Positions 9,238 through 17,887 of a DNA stretch of 64,000 nucleotides are shown here, in pieces (position 1 is the first letter of the stretch; each line of letters starts with the position of its first letter). The translations under genes and the position numbers were made by a program. Below the pieces are notes generated by a model. That model was not told where the DNA came from, made no database searches, and saw nothing but the letters and a program-made list of their open reading frames with translations. Origin of the DNA: Niallia taxi (GTDB lineage Bacteria; Bacillota; Bacilli; Bacillales; Cytobacillaceae); the NCBI RefSeq assembly GCF_032818155.1, contig NZ_CP102589.1, positions 3,024,001 to 3,088,000 of the forward strand, written 5' to 3'.

Positions 9238-9314
9238 ACATGTAAGCCTCCTTCCTAAAGTTTTATGGCAAAATTTTAGCTTGCTCATCTAACTCTATTA
9301 ATCTGTTACGAAAA

Positions 9315-9347
9315 AGTATAACCTACCACACAAGGAAAGTGTGTCAC
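9315..9347 (-). promoter_or_regulatory. Candidate spoIIG promoter with long -35/-10 spacing
   Basis: Minus strand GTGACA (9347-9342), a 21-nt spacer and TATACT (9320-9315), about 78 bp upstream of spoIIGA. The B. subtilis spoIIG promoter is a SigA promoter with a 22-bp spacer that depends on Spo0A~P. Here TTTTGTCACT near 9394 (+ strand) and TTGTCAG near 9440 are weak 0A-box-like sequences, so Spo0A control is inference. Confidence 0.55.
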
Positions 9348-9508
9348 TTCCTGTAATCAAAAAAACAGAAATTTTCCCTATTATCAACAGATTTTGTCAC
9401 TATTTCTTGCCTTATGCGATGAGTCGTTCTAGCAGTGAATTGTCAGTTTTTTTGGAGGAGAATTAGAAAGGTTTCAGAGGTACTTTTATTTCCCAGGCTA
9501 TGAAATGC

Positions 9509-9537
9509 AAAAAAAAAAGCGGGAAATAACTCCCGCT
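9509..9537 (-). terminator. Intrinsic terminator after ftsZ
   Basis: Minus strand AGCGGGAGTTATTTCCCGCT followed by ten Ts, a few bases beyond the ftsZ stop codon. The rest of the ftsZ-spoIIGA interval (9238-9508) holds only the spoIIG promoter region. Confidence 0.93.
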
Positions 9538-9542
9538 CATTT

Positions 9543-10694
9543 TTATCTTCTACGATTTCGGTTACGCAAAAATGTTGGTATATCAAGTGTATCTTCACCT
9601 GTTTGAATATTATTATTGCGAACAGGCTCTTTCACATTATTGTTAGGAGACTCTTCACGCTTCACTTCACGTGAGCCTACAGGGTTGCTTGACGGCTTCA
9701 TATTGTTTAAAGAAGGTCTTGCAGAAGAAACCGGCATTGTATCTTGATTGAAACCTGTCGCAATTACTGTAACGACAATTTCATCTTTTAAGTTTTCGTT
9801 AATAACAGAACCGAAGATCATGTTAACGTCTTGGTCAGATGCAGAAGCGACAATATCTGCTGCTTCCTGTACCTCGTAAAGACTTAGGTTAGATCCGCCA
9901 GTAATGTTCATCAGCACACCTTGTGCTCCATCAATGGATGTCTCAAGCAATGGAGAAGATATCGCCTTTTTCGCTGCTTCAGCAGCACGGTTTTCACCTG
10001 ACGCTACGCCGATACCCATCAATGCAGAACCTTTGTTAACCATGATTGTTTTTACATCGGCAAAGTCAAGGTTGATTAATCCTGGTGTAGCGATAAGGTC
10101 AGAAATACCTTGGACACCTTGTCTTAATACGTTATCTGCTTCTCTGAATGCTTCAAGCATCGGAGTGCTCTTATCAACAATCTCAAGCAGACGGTCATTT
10201 GGAATAACAATCAATGTGTCTACAGCTTCTTTAAGAGCAGAGATTCCACTTGCTGCATGTGTAGAACGTTTGCGCCCTTCAAATGTGAACGGTCTTGTTA
10301 CAACACCAACAGTCAATGCGCCAATATCTTTTGCAATTTGCGCAATAACAGGTGCTGCACCAGTTCCAGTTCCACCGCCCATACCTGCAGTAACAAATAC
10401 CATATCCGCTCCTTTAAGAGCTTCTTCAATTTGTTCTTTACTTTCTTCTGCTGCTTTTTTACCCACATCTGGGTTAGCACCGGCACCTAAACCTCTAGTT
10501 AATTTGCCGCCGATTTGCATTTTTATTTCTGCTTTTGACAAGTTAAGTGCCTGAGCGTCTGTATTTACCGCAATAAACTCGACTCCTTGAACACCATGCT
10601 CAATCATTCGATTGACAGCGTTGTTTCCGCCGCCACCGACTCCAATTACCTTTATTACAGCTAATGAATCTATATTTGTATCAAATTCTAACAT
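9543..10694 (-). CDS. ftsZ: Cell division GTPase FtsZ
   Basis: Tubulin-like GTPase that forms the Z ring. The 383-residue product contains [15 protein letters not shown] near residue 20, the tubulin signature [10 protein letters not shown] at about residues 106-115, the T7 loop with [11 protein letters not shown], and the conserved C-terminal peptide [13 protein letters not shown] that docks FtsA, SepF, ZapA and EzrA. A variable linker lies between residues 320 and 370. It starts at ATG 10694 with an AGGAGG-like site and follows ftsA by 107 bp. An intrinsic terminator ends the ftsAZ unit. Confidence 0.99.
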   Translation of the reverse strand: MLEFDTNIDSLAVIKVIGVGGGGNNAVNRMIEHGVQGVEFIAVNTDAQALNLSKAEIKMQIGGKLTRGLGAGANPDVGKKAAEESKEQIEEALKGADMVFVTAGMGGGTGTGAAPVIAQIAKDIGALTVGVVTRPFTFEGRKRSTHAASGISALKEAVDTLIVIPNDRLLEIVDKSTPMLEAFREADNVLRQGVQGISDLIATPGLINLDFADVKTIMVNKGSALMGIGVASGENRAAEAAKKAISSPLLETSIDGAQGVLMNITGGSNLSLYEVQEAADIVASASDQDVNMIFGSVINENLKDEIVVTVIATGFNQDTMPVSSARPSLNNMKPSSNPVGSREVKREESPNNNVKEPVRNNNIQTGEDTLDIPTFLRNRNRRR

Positions 10695-10801
10695 GACAAA
10701 TCCTCCTAATTCGTCGATATTCAGCAGTATCGAACTGTCCGCGTCTCAATCTTGGTGATATGGAGTAAACATACCATTTTAATTGTTATAATGTTTTTAA
10801 C

Positions 10802-12091
10802 TTAATCGAAAAAGTATCCCATAAATTTTTTAAGCTTTGATGGGCCTTTATCGACAGGCTGCTTTTCATATGATGCTTTTGGCGGAGCCTGTTTTGGCGC
10901 CCTTTTTTCCTTTGGTTCACCAACTGCAACCGGTTCTGCATGATGGATATTTCCACCTTGCAGCTTATTGTTCTTGTAGGAGAACTTAATTAAACCAACA
11001 GCAGTCGTGTATTGAGCTTCCCTAACACCAATATAATCAGGTATTGCAATACGGACCCGATTTTGGAAAACCTCTTGTGCAAGCTCTAGAATACCTTTTG
11101 TGCCAGCCACACCTCCGGAAAGGACATAACCGCCCGGAAGATCATATACTCCTAATCTTTCAAGCTCGTCCATCACTAAATCAAACATTTCTTCCAACCT
11201 TGCCTCAATGATGTCGGCAAGTTCCAATTGGTTGAACTGCTGGTGCTGGTCGCTCCCGATGATTGGGACACTGAAGACCTCTTCCTCTGATGCATGGTTG
11301 TAATAAGCATAGCCGTATTTAACCTTTATTTTCTCTGCATCTTCGGTTGTTGTGCGCAAACCAATGGAAAGATCCTTTGTAATATGATCTCCGCCAATTG
11401 GCAATACGCTTGTTTTTTTCAAGAAGCCATTTTCAAAAACGGCAATCGTCGTAGAACCGCCTCCAATATCAAGCAATGCCACTCCGAGATTTTTTTCATC
11501 TTTAGACAGCGCGAAGGAACCAGCGGCAAGAGGCTGTAATGTAATATCAACAATCTCCAAACCTGCTTTTTCCACACAGCGAAGCGTATTATGTAGTATC
11601 GTCTTGCTGCCTGTAATAATGATTCCTTCCATTTCTAGGCGAACGCCTATCATCCCGCGAGGATCTGTAATTTCATCTAGACCATCCACAATAAATTGCT
11701 TAGGAATAATGTCGATTATTTCCTTCTCTGGCGGAATGGAAACAACTTGCGCTGCATCCTTTACTCTCATTACATCTTCTATTGTGATTTCACGATTTTC
11801 ACTTGAAACTGCCACTACTCCATGTGAAGGCTGCAAGCTTACATGATTTCCCGAAACGCCAACAATCACTTGTTTAATTTCTACACCAATCATTCTTTCC
11901 GCTTGTTCAATAGCTCTTCGTATGGAATGAACGGTTTCATCTATATCAACAATAGAACCCTTCCTCAACCCTTCAGAAGGTACGATGCCTACTCCAATAA
12001 TGTTTAAGGACTCATTAATCATTTCGCCAATGATTACTTTCACGCTGGATGTACCGATGTCTAGACTTACATAAAATTCATTGCTGTTCAT
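10802..12091 (-). CDS. ftsA: Cell division protein FtsA
   Basis: Actin-like ATPase that tethers FtsZ filaments to the membrane and helps recruit later divisome proteins. The 429-residue product has the phosphate-1 motif SLDIGTSSVKVIIGE (residues 9-23), the FtsA-specific 1C subdomain, phosphate-2 LLDIGGGSTTIAVFENG, adenosine motif PGGYVLSGGVAGTKGI, and a C-terminal amphipathic membrane helix (KGPSKLKKFMGYFFD) after a basic proline/lysine linker. The ATG at 12091 is preceded by GGGAGGTG. The 143-bp gap to sbp probably contains its promoters; I could not define one. Confidence 0.98.
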   Translation of the reverse strand: MNSNEFYVSLDIGTSSVKVIIGEMINESLNIIGVGIVPSEGLRKGSIVDIDETVHSIRRAIEQAERMIGVEIKQVIVGVSGNHVSLQPSHGVVAVSSENREITIEDVMRVKDAAQVVSIPPEKEIIDIIPKQFIVDGLDEITDPRGMIGVRLEMEGIIITGSKTILHNTLRCVEKAGLEIVDITLQPLAAGSFALSKDEKNLGVALLDIGGGSTTIAVFENGFLKKTSVLPIGGDHITKDLSIGLRTTTEDAEKIKVKYGYAYYNHASEEEVFSVPIIGSDQHQQFNQLELADIIEARLEEMFDLVMDELERLGVYDLPGGYVLSGGVAGTKGILELAQEVFQNRVRIAIPDYIGVREAQYTTAVGLIKFSYKNNKLQGGNIHHAEPVAVGEPKEKRAPKQAPPKASYEKQPVDKGPSKLKKFMGYFFD

Positions 12092-12234
12092 TCTCGGGCA
12101 CCTCCCTTTTGCTTTTTAAAAATAAGTGAACAACAGCTATTCTCTTTTAAGCGAATGTTAAGCTTTAATGAATAAAATATCCCTATTAATATATTATTAT
12201 TAAATAATTCGCCAAAACTAATATATTCCCTTTT

Positions 12235-12603
12235 TTATGAATGATTTTTTTCAGTTTTTTCTCTTTTATTTTCCCACTTTGTCAAGATGATTCTCCTAAT
12301 GACTGCGATATTTTGAAACAGCCTTACACCGAAGGCAAATATGGCAGCTAAATATAAGTCTACACCAAGATGAACACCGAGAAAAGCTAAACTTGCTGCA
12401 AGGAGAATATTAAAGAAAAAACCTGATACGAATACCTTTTCATCGTATATATTTTGCAGGTGGGCCCTGATGCCACCAAACAAGGTATCAAGTGCTGCAA
12501 GCACAGCTATTGATAAATAATTGGCATATTCATCAGGTACCGTTATATCTGTCAGCAGGCCAAGTGAAATGCCGACAATAAGGCCAAATATAGGAAGCCA
12601 CAT
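12235..12603 (-). CDS. sbp: Small basic membrane protein Sbp (DUF1290)
   Basis: A 122-residue polytopic membrane protein with three or four hydrophobic segments (about residues 3-20, 28-42, 62-82 and 85-103) and a basic/charged C-terminal tail. The stretch ALDTLFGGIRAHLQNIYDEK is the DUF1290 family signature. Function is unknown; in Bacillus it is always found between the ylxW/ylxX pair and ftsA. Its start codon overlaps the end of the DUF881 gene at 12603, which implies translational coupling. Confidence 0.93.
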   Translation of the reverse strand: MWLPIFGLIVGISLGLLTDITVPDEYANYLSIAVLAALDTLFGGIRAHLQNIYDEKVFVSGFFFNILLAASLAFLGVHLGVDLYLAAIFAFGVRLFQNIAVIRRIILTKWENKREKTEKNHS

Positions 12604-13331
12604 TAAGAACCGCCTCCTTCTTCATTTCCAGCAGGCTTTATATACCGAATCCTTAAATTGTCCTCATATGCAGGAATCGTTATTTTTTGCTGTGGTTTTT
12701 TGACATCAAGCAATAAGTCTTCAATGAAGAAATCGTCTGCAGACCTAGAGACCTTCATGCGATTATAAAGCTGCTCGGCACTGTTTTTGTCTGCTGCTAT
12801 CACTTTTATTGTCAATGGCAGTCCGTCAACTGGATAGCCATCCATCTTAATCTCCCCATTGATGTCCCTGATGACAGATGTATTTATATATCGATGCTCG
12901 GCAATGGAAATTTCCTTTGCCCCATATTGGTTCAGCTCGTTAATCAGCCTTTTAAGCAAATCTGCCGAGATGGAGCCCTGCTCTTCTCCCATAAGCAAAT
13001 CCGGGCTGACGGACTGAACATTTATGATAATACCGTAACCGTTTTTTTCTGTCAGGCCTATTTCGTCCTTAAGCTCGTCGATTGTTTCTTGTAGAAGCTC
13101 TTCTTTTGTCTGTGAGCTGTCGTTTTTATACTCGTCCACTTTTTGGTTTGCTGTACGAATTTCACTCAACAGCTTAAGCTCCGTTTCCTTTTCTTTAAGA
13201 AGCGCTTGTTTCAGTTCCCAAGTATCCCTTGTGTCCCGAACCTTCGGCTTCTTAACTGTCTGAAATTGAACGGCAAGCATAAAACCAATAACTAGTGTAA
13301 TTATTGTCATAGTGAAAAGTTTTTTATTCAC
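12603..13331 (-). CDS. ylxX: DUF881 protein YlxX
   Basis: A 242-residue single-pass membrane protein: N-terminal transmembrane helix (about residues 6-22), a periplasm-facing coiled coil (about 35-85, rich in K and E), then the DUF881 domain with GYGIIINVQSVSPDLLMGEE, LNQYGAKEISIAEHRYINTS and PLTIKVIAA. The second of two adjacent DUF881 paralogues in the division cluster; function is not established. The start is GTG at 13331. It overlaps sbp by one base and follows ylxW by 53 bp. The ylxX/ylxW labels are by position relative to sbp. Confidence 0.9.
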   Translation of the reverse strand: MNKKLFTMTIITLVIGFMLAVQFQTVKKPKVRDTRDTWELKQALLKEKETELKLLSEIRTANQKVDEYKNDSSQTKEELLQETIDELKDEIGLTEKNGYGIIINVQSVSPDLLMGEEQGSISADLLKRLINELNQYGAKEISIAEHRYINTSVIRDINGEIKMDGYPVDGLPLTIKVIAADKNSAEQLYNRMKVSRSADDFFIEDLLLDVKKPQQKITIPAYEDNLRIRYIKPAGNEEGGGS

Positions 13332-13384
13332 GCCTTCACCATACTTCCATACAAAATAATCGGCATTTAAACCTTACTTTTCAC

Positions 13385-14086
13385 TTAATTTGTTCTGAGC
13401 GCATCCATTTTAATAGTATCCTTTTTTTCAAGTGTAAACTTGATGTTTTCATTTACAAGTGTATCCTTCACGCCACCTTTAATATTCAATGCACCATCCA
13501 TTACCTCGCTGTCGCCAATTGCTGTCACAACAAACGGAGCAGGATATTGATTTCCATCAATTTCAATGACAGGACCATTGCAAAGAATATAAGAATCATG
13601 AGACAGTCGCTGGCCATTTATGCTGATTGCTGTAGCACCTGAAACATATAGTTCATTCACCACTTGAAAGATGTGGTGCTCATGGACAAGATAATTGTTC
13701 ACATTGTCATCATTCGGATTATAGTTTCCGTCCTCCAATGTCACCTGAACGCCTTTTCCTTGAACCGGCATCTTCCCTAAGTACATGCGGTAATTGTTTG
13801 CATCTTCTGCCAAGTTGTAATAAGAATCAGCCTTAGTGGATAATTCTTTCTCATAGTCCGATAGTTCTTTTTGCGCTTGCTCTAAATCTTTAAAAAGCTG
13901 ATTATTTTTTTCTTCCTGATCAATTAGCTCGTTTCGCAATGAAAGATCTCGGTCGAACTGGCTGTCACTCAACTTATTTTTGTCCTTGTCTGCTTGTGCC
14001 ACCTGAAAGGCAAATGCGACAATGAACCCTAGTACAAGGAAAACAAACGAAAAGATCACATGACTTCCCTTTCGTTTATTCTTCAC
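13385..14086 (-). CDS. ylxW: DUF881 protein YlxW
   Basis: A 233-residue paralogue of the neighbouring ylxX product. One transmembrane helix (about residues 11-29), a coiled coil (about 40-85: EEKNNQLFKDLEQAQKELSD), then the DUF881 domain with MPVQGKGVQVTLEDG, VNELYVSGATAISINGQRLS and APFVVTAIGD. The start is a GTG at 14086 behind GGGGAGGAAC. The gene overlaps the 3' end of divIB by 11 bp, indicating one transcript. No biochemical role is known for the family. Confidence 0.9.
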   Translation of the reverse strand: MKNKRKGSHVIFSFVFLVLGFIVAFAFQVAQADKDKNKLSDSQFDRDLSLRNELIDQEEKNNQLFKDLEQAQKELSDYEKELSTKADSYYNLAEDANNYRMYLGKMPVQGKGVQVTLEDGNYNPNDDNVNNYLVHEHHIFQVVNELYVSGATAISINGQRLSHDSYILCNGPVIEIDGNQYPAPFVVTAIGDSEVMDGALNIKGGVKDTLVNENIKFTLEKKDTIKMDALRTN

Positions 14087-14849
14087 TTTGTTCCTCCCCT
14101 TCTGATCCGTATTCCTTGAAATAGGAACCTACCTCCAAATCAATAATCCCTCTTTTCTTAGGATCTAATTGACTGACTATCGACGGATAATGCTCCATTT
14201 TTTCTGCAAACGTACTTAAGGAGGCTGCAACCTCAAACCCATCATTCATGAAGATATTAATGTGGTAAGAATCCGTTTTTTTCGGAGTATAATGAATCTC
14301 AGAGATGGCATTATATACACCAGTCGGAAGTTTTTTGAGTTCCTTAACCGTTTTCTCCAATGCTTTATCATTGTCAAAATCCATAATGAGCGGTGCATCA
14401 TATGGTGTTGATTCTGAGCTTCTTTCCTCTAGCTTTGCTCCGCTTTCAATGATTGGAATGTATTTACTGCCGCTTACCATGTAAGCGATCCGTTTGTACT
14501 CTTCCACTTTAATATTGACGATGTTGGGAAGTTTTATCGAAACAGAGGACGTTTTAATTTCAGGCAAGGCATTTAGCTTCTCTTCAATCTTGTCCTTTTT
14601 TATTGTCCAAATGTTTGTTGAAGAATTTATACCGCTAATTTTCTCTATTTCATCTTCCGTATACAATATGTTTCCTGTCACGACCGTTTGTTTCACATTG
14701 CTTAATGGTGACTGAAAGTAAATAATGCATCCAATGAGGAGGAAAAAGAGCATGAGCAGAAATATGAGGCGTTTGTTTGCTTTCTTCCTTCGCTGCTGTT
14801 TTAATTTAGGAATTCTATCTTCAATGGAAACAATCTTCCCTTTTTCCAA
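14076..14849 (-). CDS. divIB: Divisome protein DivIB/FtsQ
   Basis: Bitopic divisome protein that forms a complex with DivIC and FtsL and stabilises the septal synthase. The 257-residue product has a basic cytoplasmic N terminus, one transmembrane helix (about residues 27-46), a POTRA domain with VKQTVVTGNILYTEDEIEK, and a beta domain ending IIDLEVGSYFKEYGSE, followed by an acidic tail. The start is a TTG at 14849 preceded by AGAGGTGG. In B. subtilis murB precedes it; here murB is absent and a terminator plus about 240 bp separate it from murG, so it needs its own promoter. Confidence 0.95.
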   Translation of the reverse strand: MEKGKIVSIEDRIPKLKQQRRKKANKRLIFLLMLFFLLIGCIIYFQSPLSNVKQTVVTGNILYTEDEIEKISGINSSTNIWTIKKDKIEEKLNALPEIKTSSVSIKLPNIVNIKVEEYKRIAYMVSGSKYIPIIESGAKLEERSSESTPYDAPLIMDFDNDKALEKTVKELKKLPTGVYNAISEIHYTPKKTDSYHINIFMNDGFEVAASLSTFAEKMEHYPSIVSQLDPKKRGIIDLEVGSYFKEYGSEGEEQSEE

Positions 14850-15027
14850 GTAACCACCTCTAATTTGAGAAAGTAGGCAGCAAATCTTGCTACCATCTCC
14901 TAATTACTTATTATATATCGGTTTTAACCAGTTTTTTTTCAAGAAAAAATAGTAAGTTTTAATCACTTTATTAAATAAGACATAAAGTCAAGCTTTTCTG
15001 GCTAAATAAACCAGACAGCTCGTTTTG

Positions 15028-15033
15028 ATTATA
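15028..15033 (-). promoter_or_regulatory. Possible -10 element upstream of divIB
   Basis: A perfect minus-strand TATAAT lies between the murG terminator and divIB, but the matching -35 (TTCAAC, 17-nt spacing) is poor. Weak candidate for the promoter that the divIB-ylxW-ylxX-sbp group needs downstream of the terminator. Confidence 0.35.
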
Positions 15034-15061
15034 GCATCCGCCTAAAATTTGTTGAAGAAAA

Positions 15062-15092
15062 ACTGGGGAGAAAAGAAACACTCCCACCCAGC
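15062..15092 (-). terminator. Intrinsic terminator after murG
   Basis: Minus strand CTGGGTGGGAG / CTCCCCAG hairpin followed by TTTTTCTTC, directly after the murG stop codon. It stands where murB is found in B. subtilis. Confidence 0.65.
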
Positions 15093-15093
15093 T

Positions 15094-16188
15094 TTATTTT
15101 TTCACTACATCCTGCATCACTTTAAACAGTCTCATTGCTGCATCTGGAATACCAAGCTCAAGAGAGGCGTTTTTCATGCTTTGCAGTTTTTCTGGCTGCA
15201 GCATTATTTCGTCTATCTCTGACACAAGATTTTCGCCATTTAATTCACGTTCTAATAGCAGTTTAGCTGCACCATTGTTAGTAAGTGAATGGGCGTTTTT
15301 CTCCTGATGATTGTTGGTCACATAAGGACTCGGAATCAAGATACTTGGAATTCCCAGAGATGTTAGCTCAGCCAATGTTGTTGCTCCTGCTCTTGCTACA
15401 GTTAAATCTATTCCTGCAAGAACTTCAGGCATATTGTGAACAAATGGCTTTATGATAACATTTTCAGGATTTCCAACCTTCTCCACTTCCTTCTTCACTG
15501 CTTCATAATGCACCTCACCAGTGACGTAAAGTACTTGATATGATTTCTTTCCGAATTCAGGAAGTGCAGAAATAACTGCATCATTAATAGGTCTAGCTCC
15601 CCTGCTGCCTCCGAAAATCAATACTGCCGGATCTTTTAGCTTTAGACCTGCAGACAGTTTGCCTTTAATCGCATCTTGATTTAGTACTTCAGACGCACGA
15701 GGATTCCCTGTTAGGACTACTTTCTCCTTTGGGAAAAACTGCTCTGCTTCAGCAAAGCATGTTGCTACTTTATCCACATATTTGCTTAAAAATTTATTAG
15801 TTAAACCAGGTACACTGTTTTGTTCATGGATGATCGTTGCTATGCCCATTTTTGCGGCAGCATACACAACAGGTCCACAAACATAACCGCCAGTGCCGAT
15901 TACAACATCTGCTTTAAATTCCTTCAGGATTTTTTTACATTTATTCACACCAGAAATGAATCTCCAAACCGTTTTAAGGTTTTCAGGCGATAGCTTTCGT
16001 TTAAATCCAGTAATATGTATCGCTTTAAATGGGATATCTTCACGACGCACCAATTTACTTTCTAAGCCTGCTTCAGTTCCTATGTACAAGAATTCAACAT
16101 CCTTGACTTCCTTTTGTATCTCACGGATTAAGGCAAGTGCTGGATAGATATGTCCTCCTGTACCACCACCGCTAACCACTATTTTCAT
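15094..16188 (-). CDS. murG: Lipid II synthase MurG
   Basis: Membrane-associated GT-B glycosyltransferase that adds GlcNAc from UDP-GlcNAc to lipid I, giving lipid II on the inner membrane face. The 364-residue product has the N-terminal glycine-rich loop [16 protein letters not shown], the second loop [23 protein letters not shown], and the C-terminal donor-site region [11 protein letters not shown] and [21 protein letters not shown]. It lies downstream of spoVE after a 457-bp gap and is followed by a terminator. Confidence 0.98.
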   Translation of the reverse strand: MKIVVSGGGTGGHIYPALALIREIQKEVKDVEFLYIGTEAGLESKLVRREDIPFKAIHITGFKRKLSPENLKTVWRFISGVNKCKKILKEFKADVVIGTGGYVCGPVVYAAAKMGIATIIHEQNSVPGLTNKFLSKYVDKVATCFAEAEQFFPKEKVVLTGNPRASEVLNQDAIKGKLSAGLKLKDPAVLIFGGSRGARPINDAVISALPEFGKKSYQVLYVTGEVHYEAVKKEVEKVGNPENVIIKPFVHNMPEVLAGIDLTVARAGATTLAELTSLGIPSILIPSPYVTNNHQEKNAHSLTNNGAAKLLLERELNGENLVSEIDEIMLQPEKLQSMKNASLELGIPDAAMRLFKVMQDVVKK

Positions 16189-16591
16189 TTTCCCACCTCA
16201 TAATACGTACTTGTTCTTGTTGAAAAGCGCTTTATACGATTTCAAATCTACTTTATTATAGCTTTATTTATGAAAAACAGAAACTATCTTCTTTTAAAAT
16301 TTCGGAGGATTTTACTTACAGCCCAAACTAGATGTTCCCTATTGTACTATATTTTAAACCTGTTCGTACAATTACATAAAATTGAAAACAAAATGTAATA
16401 CATTTTTGCAGGATACTGCATAACTCTTTTTCGAATATTTTTCCGTAATTGTTCTTACCTATCAAGCATTTGCATAAGTATTGTCTTCTCCCTCCCCTCC
16501 CCTCTTCTAAAGTCTTACTGAAATAATTGTTATCGAATGATTATAATAATGAATTGTATGAAGATTTTAAATTGATTTTCTCATTAAAAAT
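16189..16591. other. Gene-free interval between murG and spoVE
   Basis: About 400 bp of A+T-rich sequence. No credible coding frame on either strand. It should contain the murG promoter on the minus strand, but I found no clear -35/-10 pair; a TACAAT near 16345 is the best fragment. Apart from the spoVE terminator at its right edge I see nothing else. Confidence 0.6.
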
Positions 16592-16618
16592 AAAAAAAGG
16601 AGGGCTTTAAGCCATCCT
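16592..16618 (-). terminator. Intrinsic terminator after spoVE
   Basis: Minus strand AGGATGGCTTAAAGCCCTCCT followed by a T run, about 30 bp beyond the spoVE stop codon. The stem has one internal mismatch. Confidence 0.75.
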
Positions 16619-16645
16619 CTCCTACGTGTTGCTTTTTCTCTTTTT

Positions 16646-17746
16646 TTAATATCGTGAATAGCGGCTCACATTCAATAGTACCCCGATTGCTACAAGCATC
16701 AATGTTAAGGAAGATCCACCATAGCTTAAAAACGGCAATGTAATCCCGGTAACTGGCATTAAGCCTGTCACAACTCCGATATTAATCATTACCTGAATGG
16801 CTACCATGGCAATAATTCCTACAGCAAGCAAACTCCCAAATAAATCTTGTGCTCCAAGGGCAATCCTGATGCCTCTCCAAAGCAGTAAGGAAAACAGCAA
16901 GAGAATAAGGGAACCTCCGATAAAACCAAGCTCCTCGGAAAGAATCGCAAAAATGAAATCCGTTTGTGGTTCTGGCAAGTAAAAGAACTTTTGCCTGCTT
17001 TCTCCCAATCCTAATCCAAATAATCCGCCTGGACCAATTGCATATAACGACTGAATGATTTGAAATCCGCTGCCAAGAGGATCTGACCACGGATCAAGAA
17101 ATGAAGTGATCCGTTTTATCCTGTAAGGCGCCGAAGCAACAAGACCTACAAAGCCTGCCAGACCAATCAAGCCAAGAAAAACGAAATGGCGAATTCTTGC
17201 CCCTGCGATAAAGATCATCACAACACTTGTCCCAACCATAACCGTGCCAGTTCCTAAATCTGGCTGAAGCATGATCATACCAAATGCCAAAAATACGATA
17301 CCTAAAGCAGGTAGTAATCCCTTTTTAAAGGAAGTGATATTTTTCTGGTTCTCTGAAAGAAATTTTGCCAAGAAGGCAATCATCGCCATCTTCATGAATT
17401 CTGAGGGCTGAATGGAAAACGCACCAACTCCGATCCAGCTTCGCGATCCATTACGGACATTTCCAATTCCCGGAATCAAAACGAAAACCAACAAGACAAA
17501 ACACACAATAACGATAATCTTAGCCCATGTTCTCCAAGTCCAATAATCAATATTCATGATAAAAAACATGGCGATAATCCCGACTCCAGCAAAAAGCATC
17601 TGTCTTTTCGCAAAAAAGAAGGAATCATCAAATTTGTAATCCGCCCATACAGCACTTGCACTGTACACCATGATAAGTCCTATCGCTAGTAGTGTAAACG
17701 TGATGATGATTAGGAATATATCGGGAGTTGTTTTTTTTGTCGGCAC
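16646..17746 (-). CDS. spoVE: Spore cortex SEDS glycosyltransferase SpoVE
   Basis: SEDS-family polymerase that, with SpoVD, synthesises spore cortex peptidoglycan in the outer forespore membrane. The 366-residue product has ten predicted transmembrane segments, MVYSASAVWADYKFDDSFFF near the N terminus, QPSEFMKMAMIAFLAKFLSE, QPDLGTGTVMVG, the conserved loop FFYLPEPQTDFIFAILSEEL and LPFLSYGGSSL. A GTG at 17746 is chosen, 8 nt after GAGGTG, giving (M)PTKKTTPD. A GTG at 17755 would overlap the ribosome binding site. The high similarity to B. subtilis SpoVE separates it from the division paralogue ftsW at 44817-46052. It lies between murD and murG. Confidence 0.95.
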   Translation of the reverse strand: MPTKKTTPDIFLIIITFTLLAIGLIMVYSASAVWADYKFDDSFFFAKRQMLFAGVGIIAMFFIMNIDYWTWRTWAKIIVIVCFVLLVFVLIPGIGNVRNGSRSWIGVGAFSIQPSEFMKMAMIAFLAKFLSENQKNITSFKKGLLPALGIVFLAFGMIMLQPDLGTGTVMVGTSVVMIFIAGARIRHFVFLGLIGLAGFVGLVASAPYRIKRITSFLDPWSDPLGSGFQIIQSLYAIGPGGLFGLGLGESRQKFFYLPEPQTDFIFAILSEELGFIGGSLILLLFSLLLWRGIRIALGAQDLFGSLLAVGIIAMVAIQVMINIGVVTGLMPVTGITLPFLSYGGSSLTLMLVAIGVLLNVSRYSRY

Positions 17747-17818
17747 CTTTACCACACCTCGAGTTGCAAGTATTTGGGCTTGCTTCTAACCGAGAATAAC
17801 GGTTGACAGATTTATCCC

Positions 17819-17845
17819 CACAAGGAGATTATACATCCCCTTGTG
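17819..17845. repeat. Stem-loop between murD and spoVE
   Basis: CACAAGGAGA and TCCCCTTGTG form a 10-bp stem with one G-T pair and a 7-nt loop. No T run follows on either strand, so it is not an ordinary terminator. It may affect read-through or mRNA stability. Confidence 0.5.
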
Positions 17846-17887
17846 ATTCATCATTTTCCGATTGAAACGATAGATGTAAACAAGCCC

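Noticed and set aside
9904..10554. 216-codon open frame on the + strand across ftsZ
   Set aside because: It is antisense to the highly conserved ftsZ, has no ribosome binding site, and its composition (S/A/P/I-rich) is what antisense of a coding gene gives.
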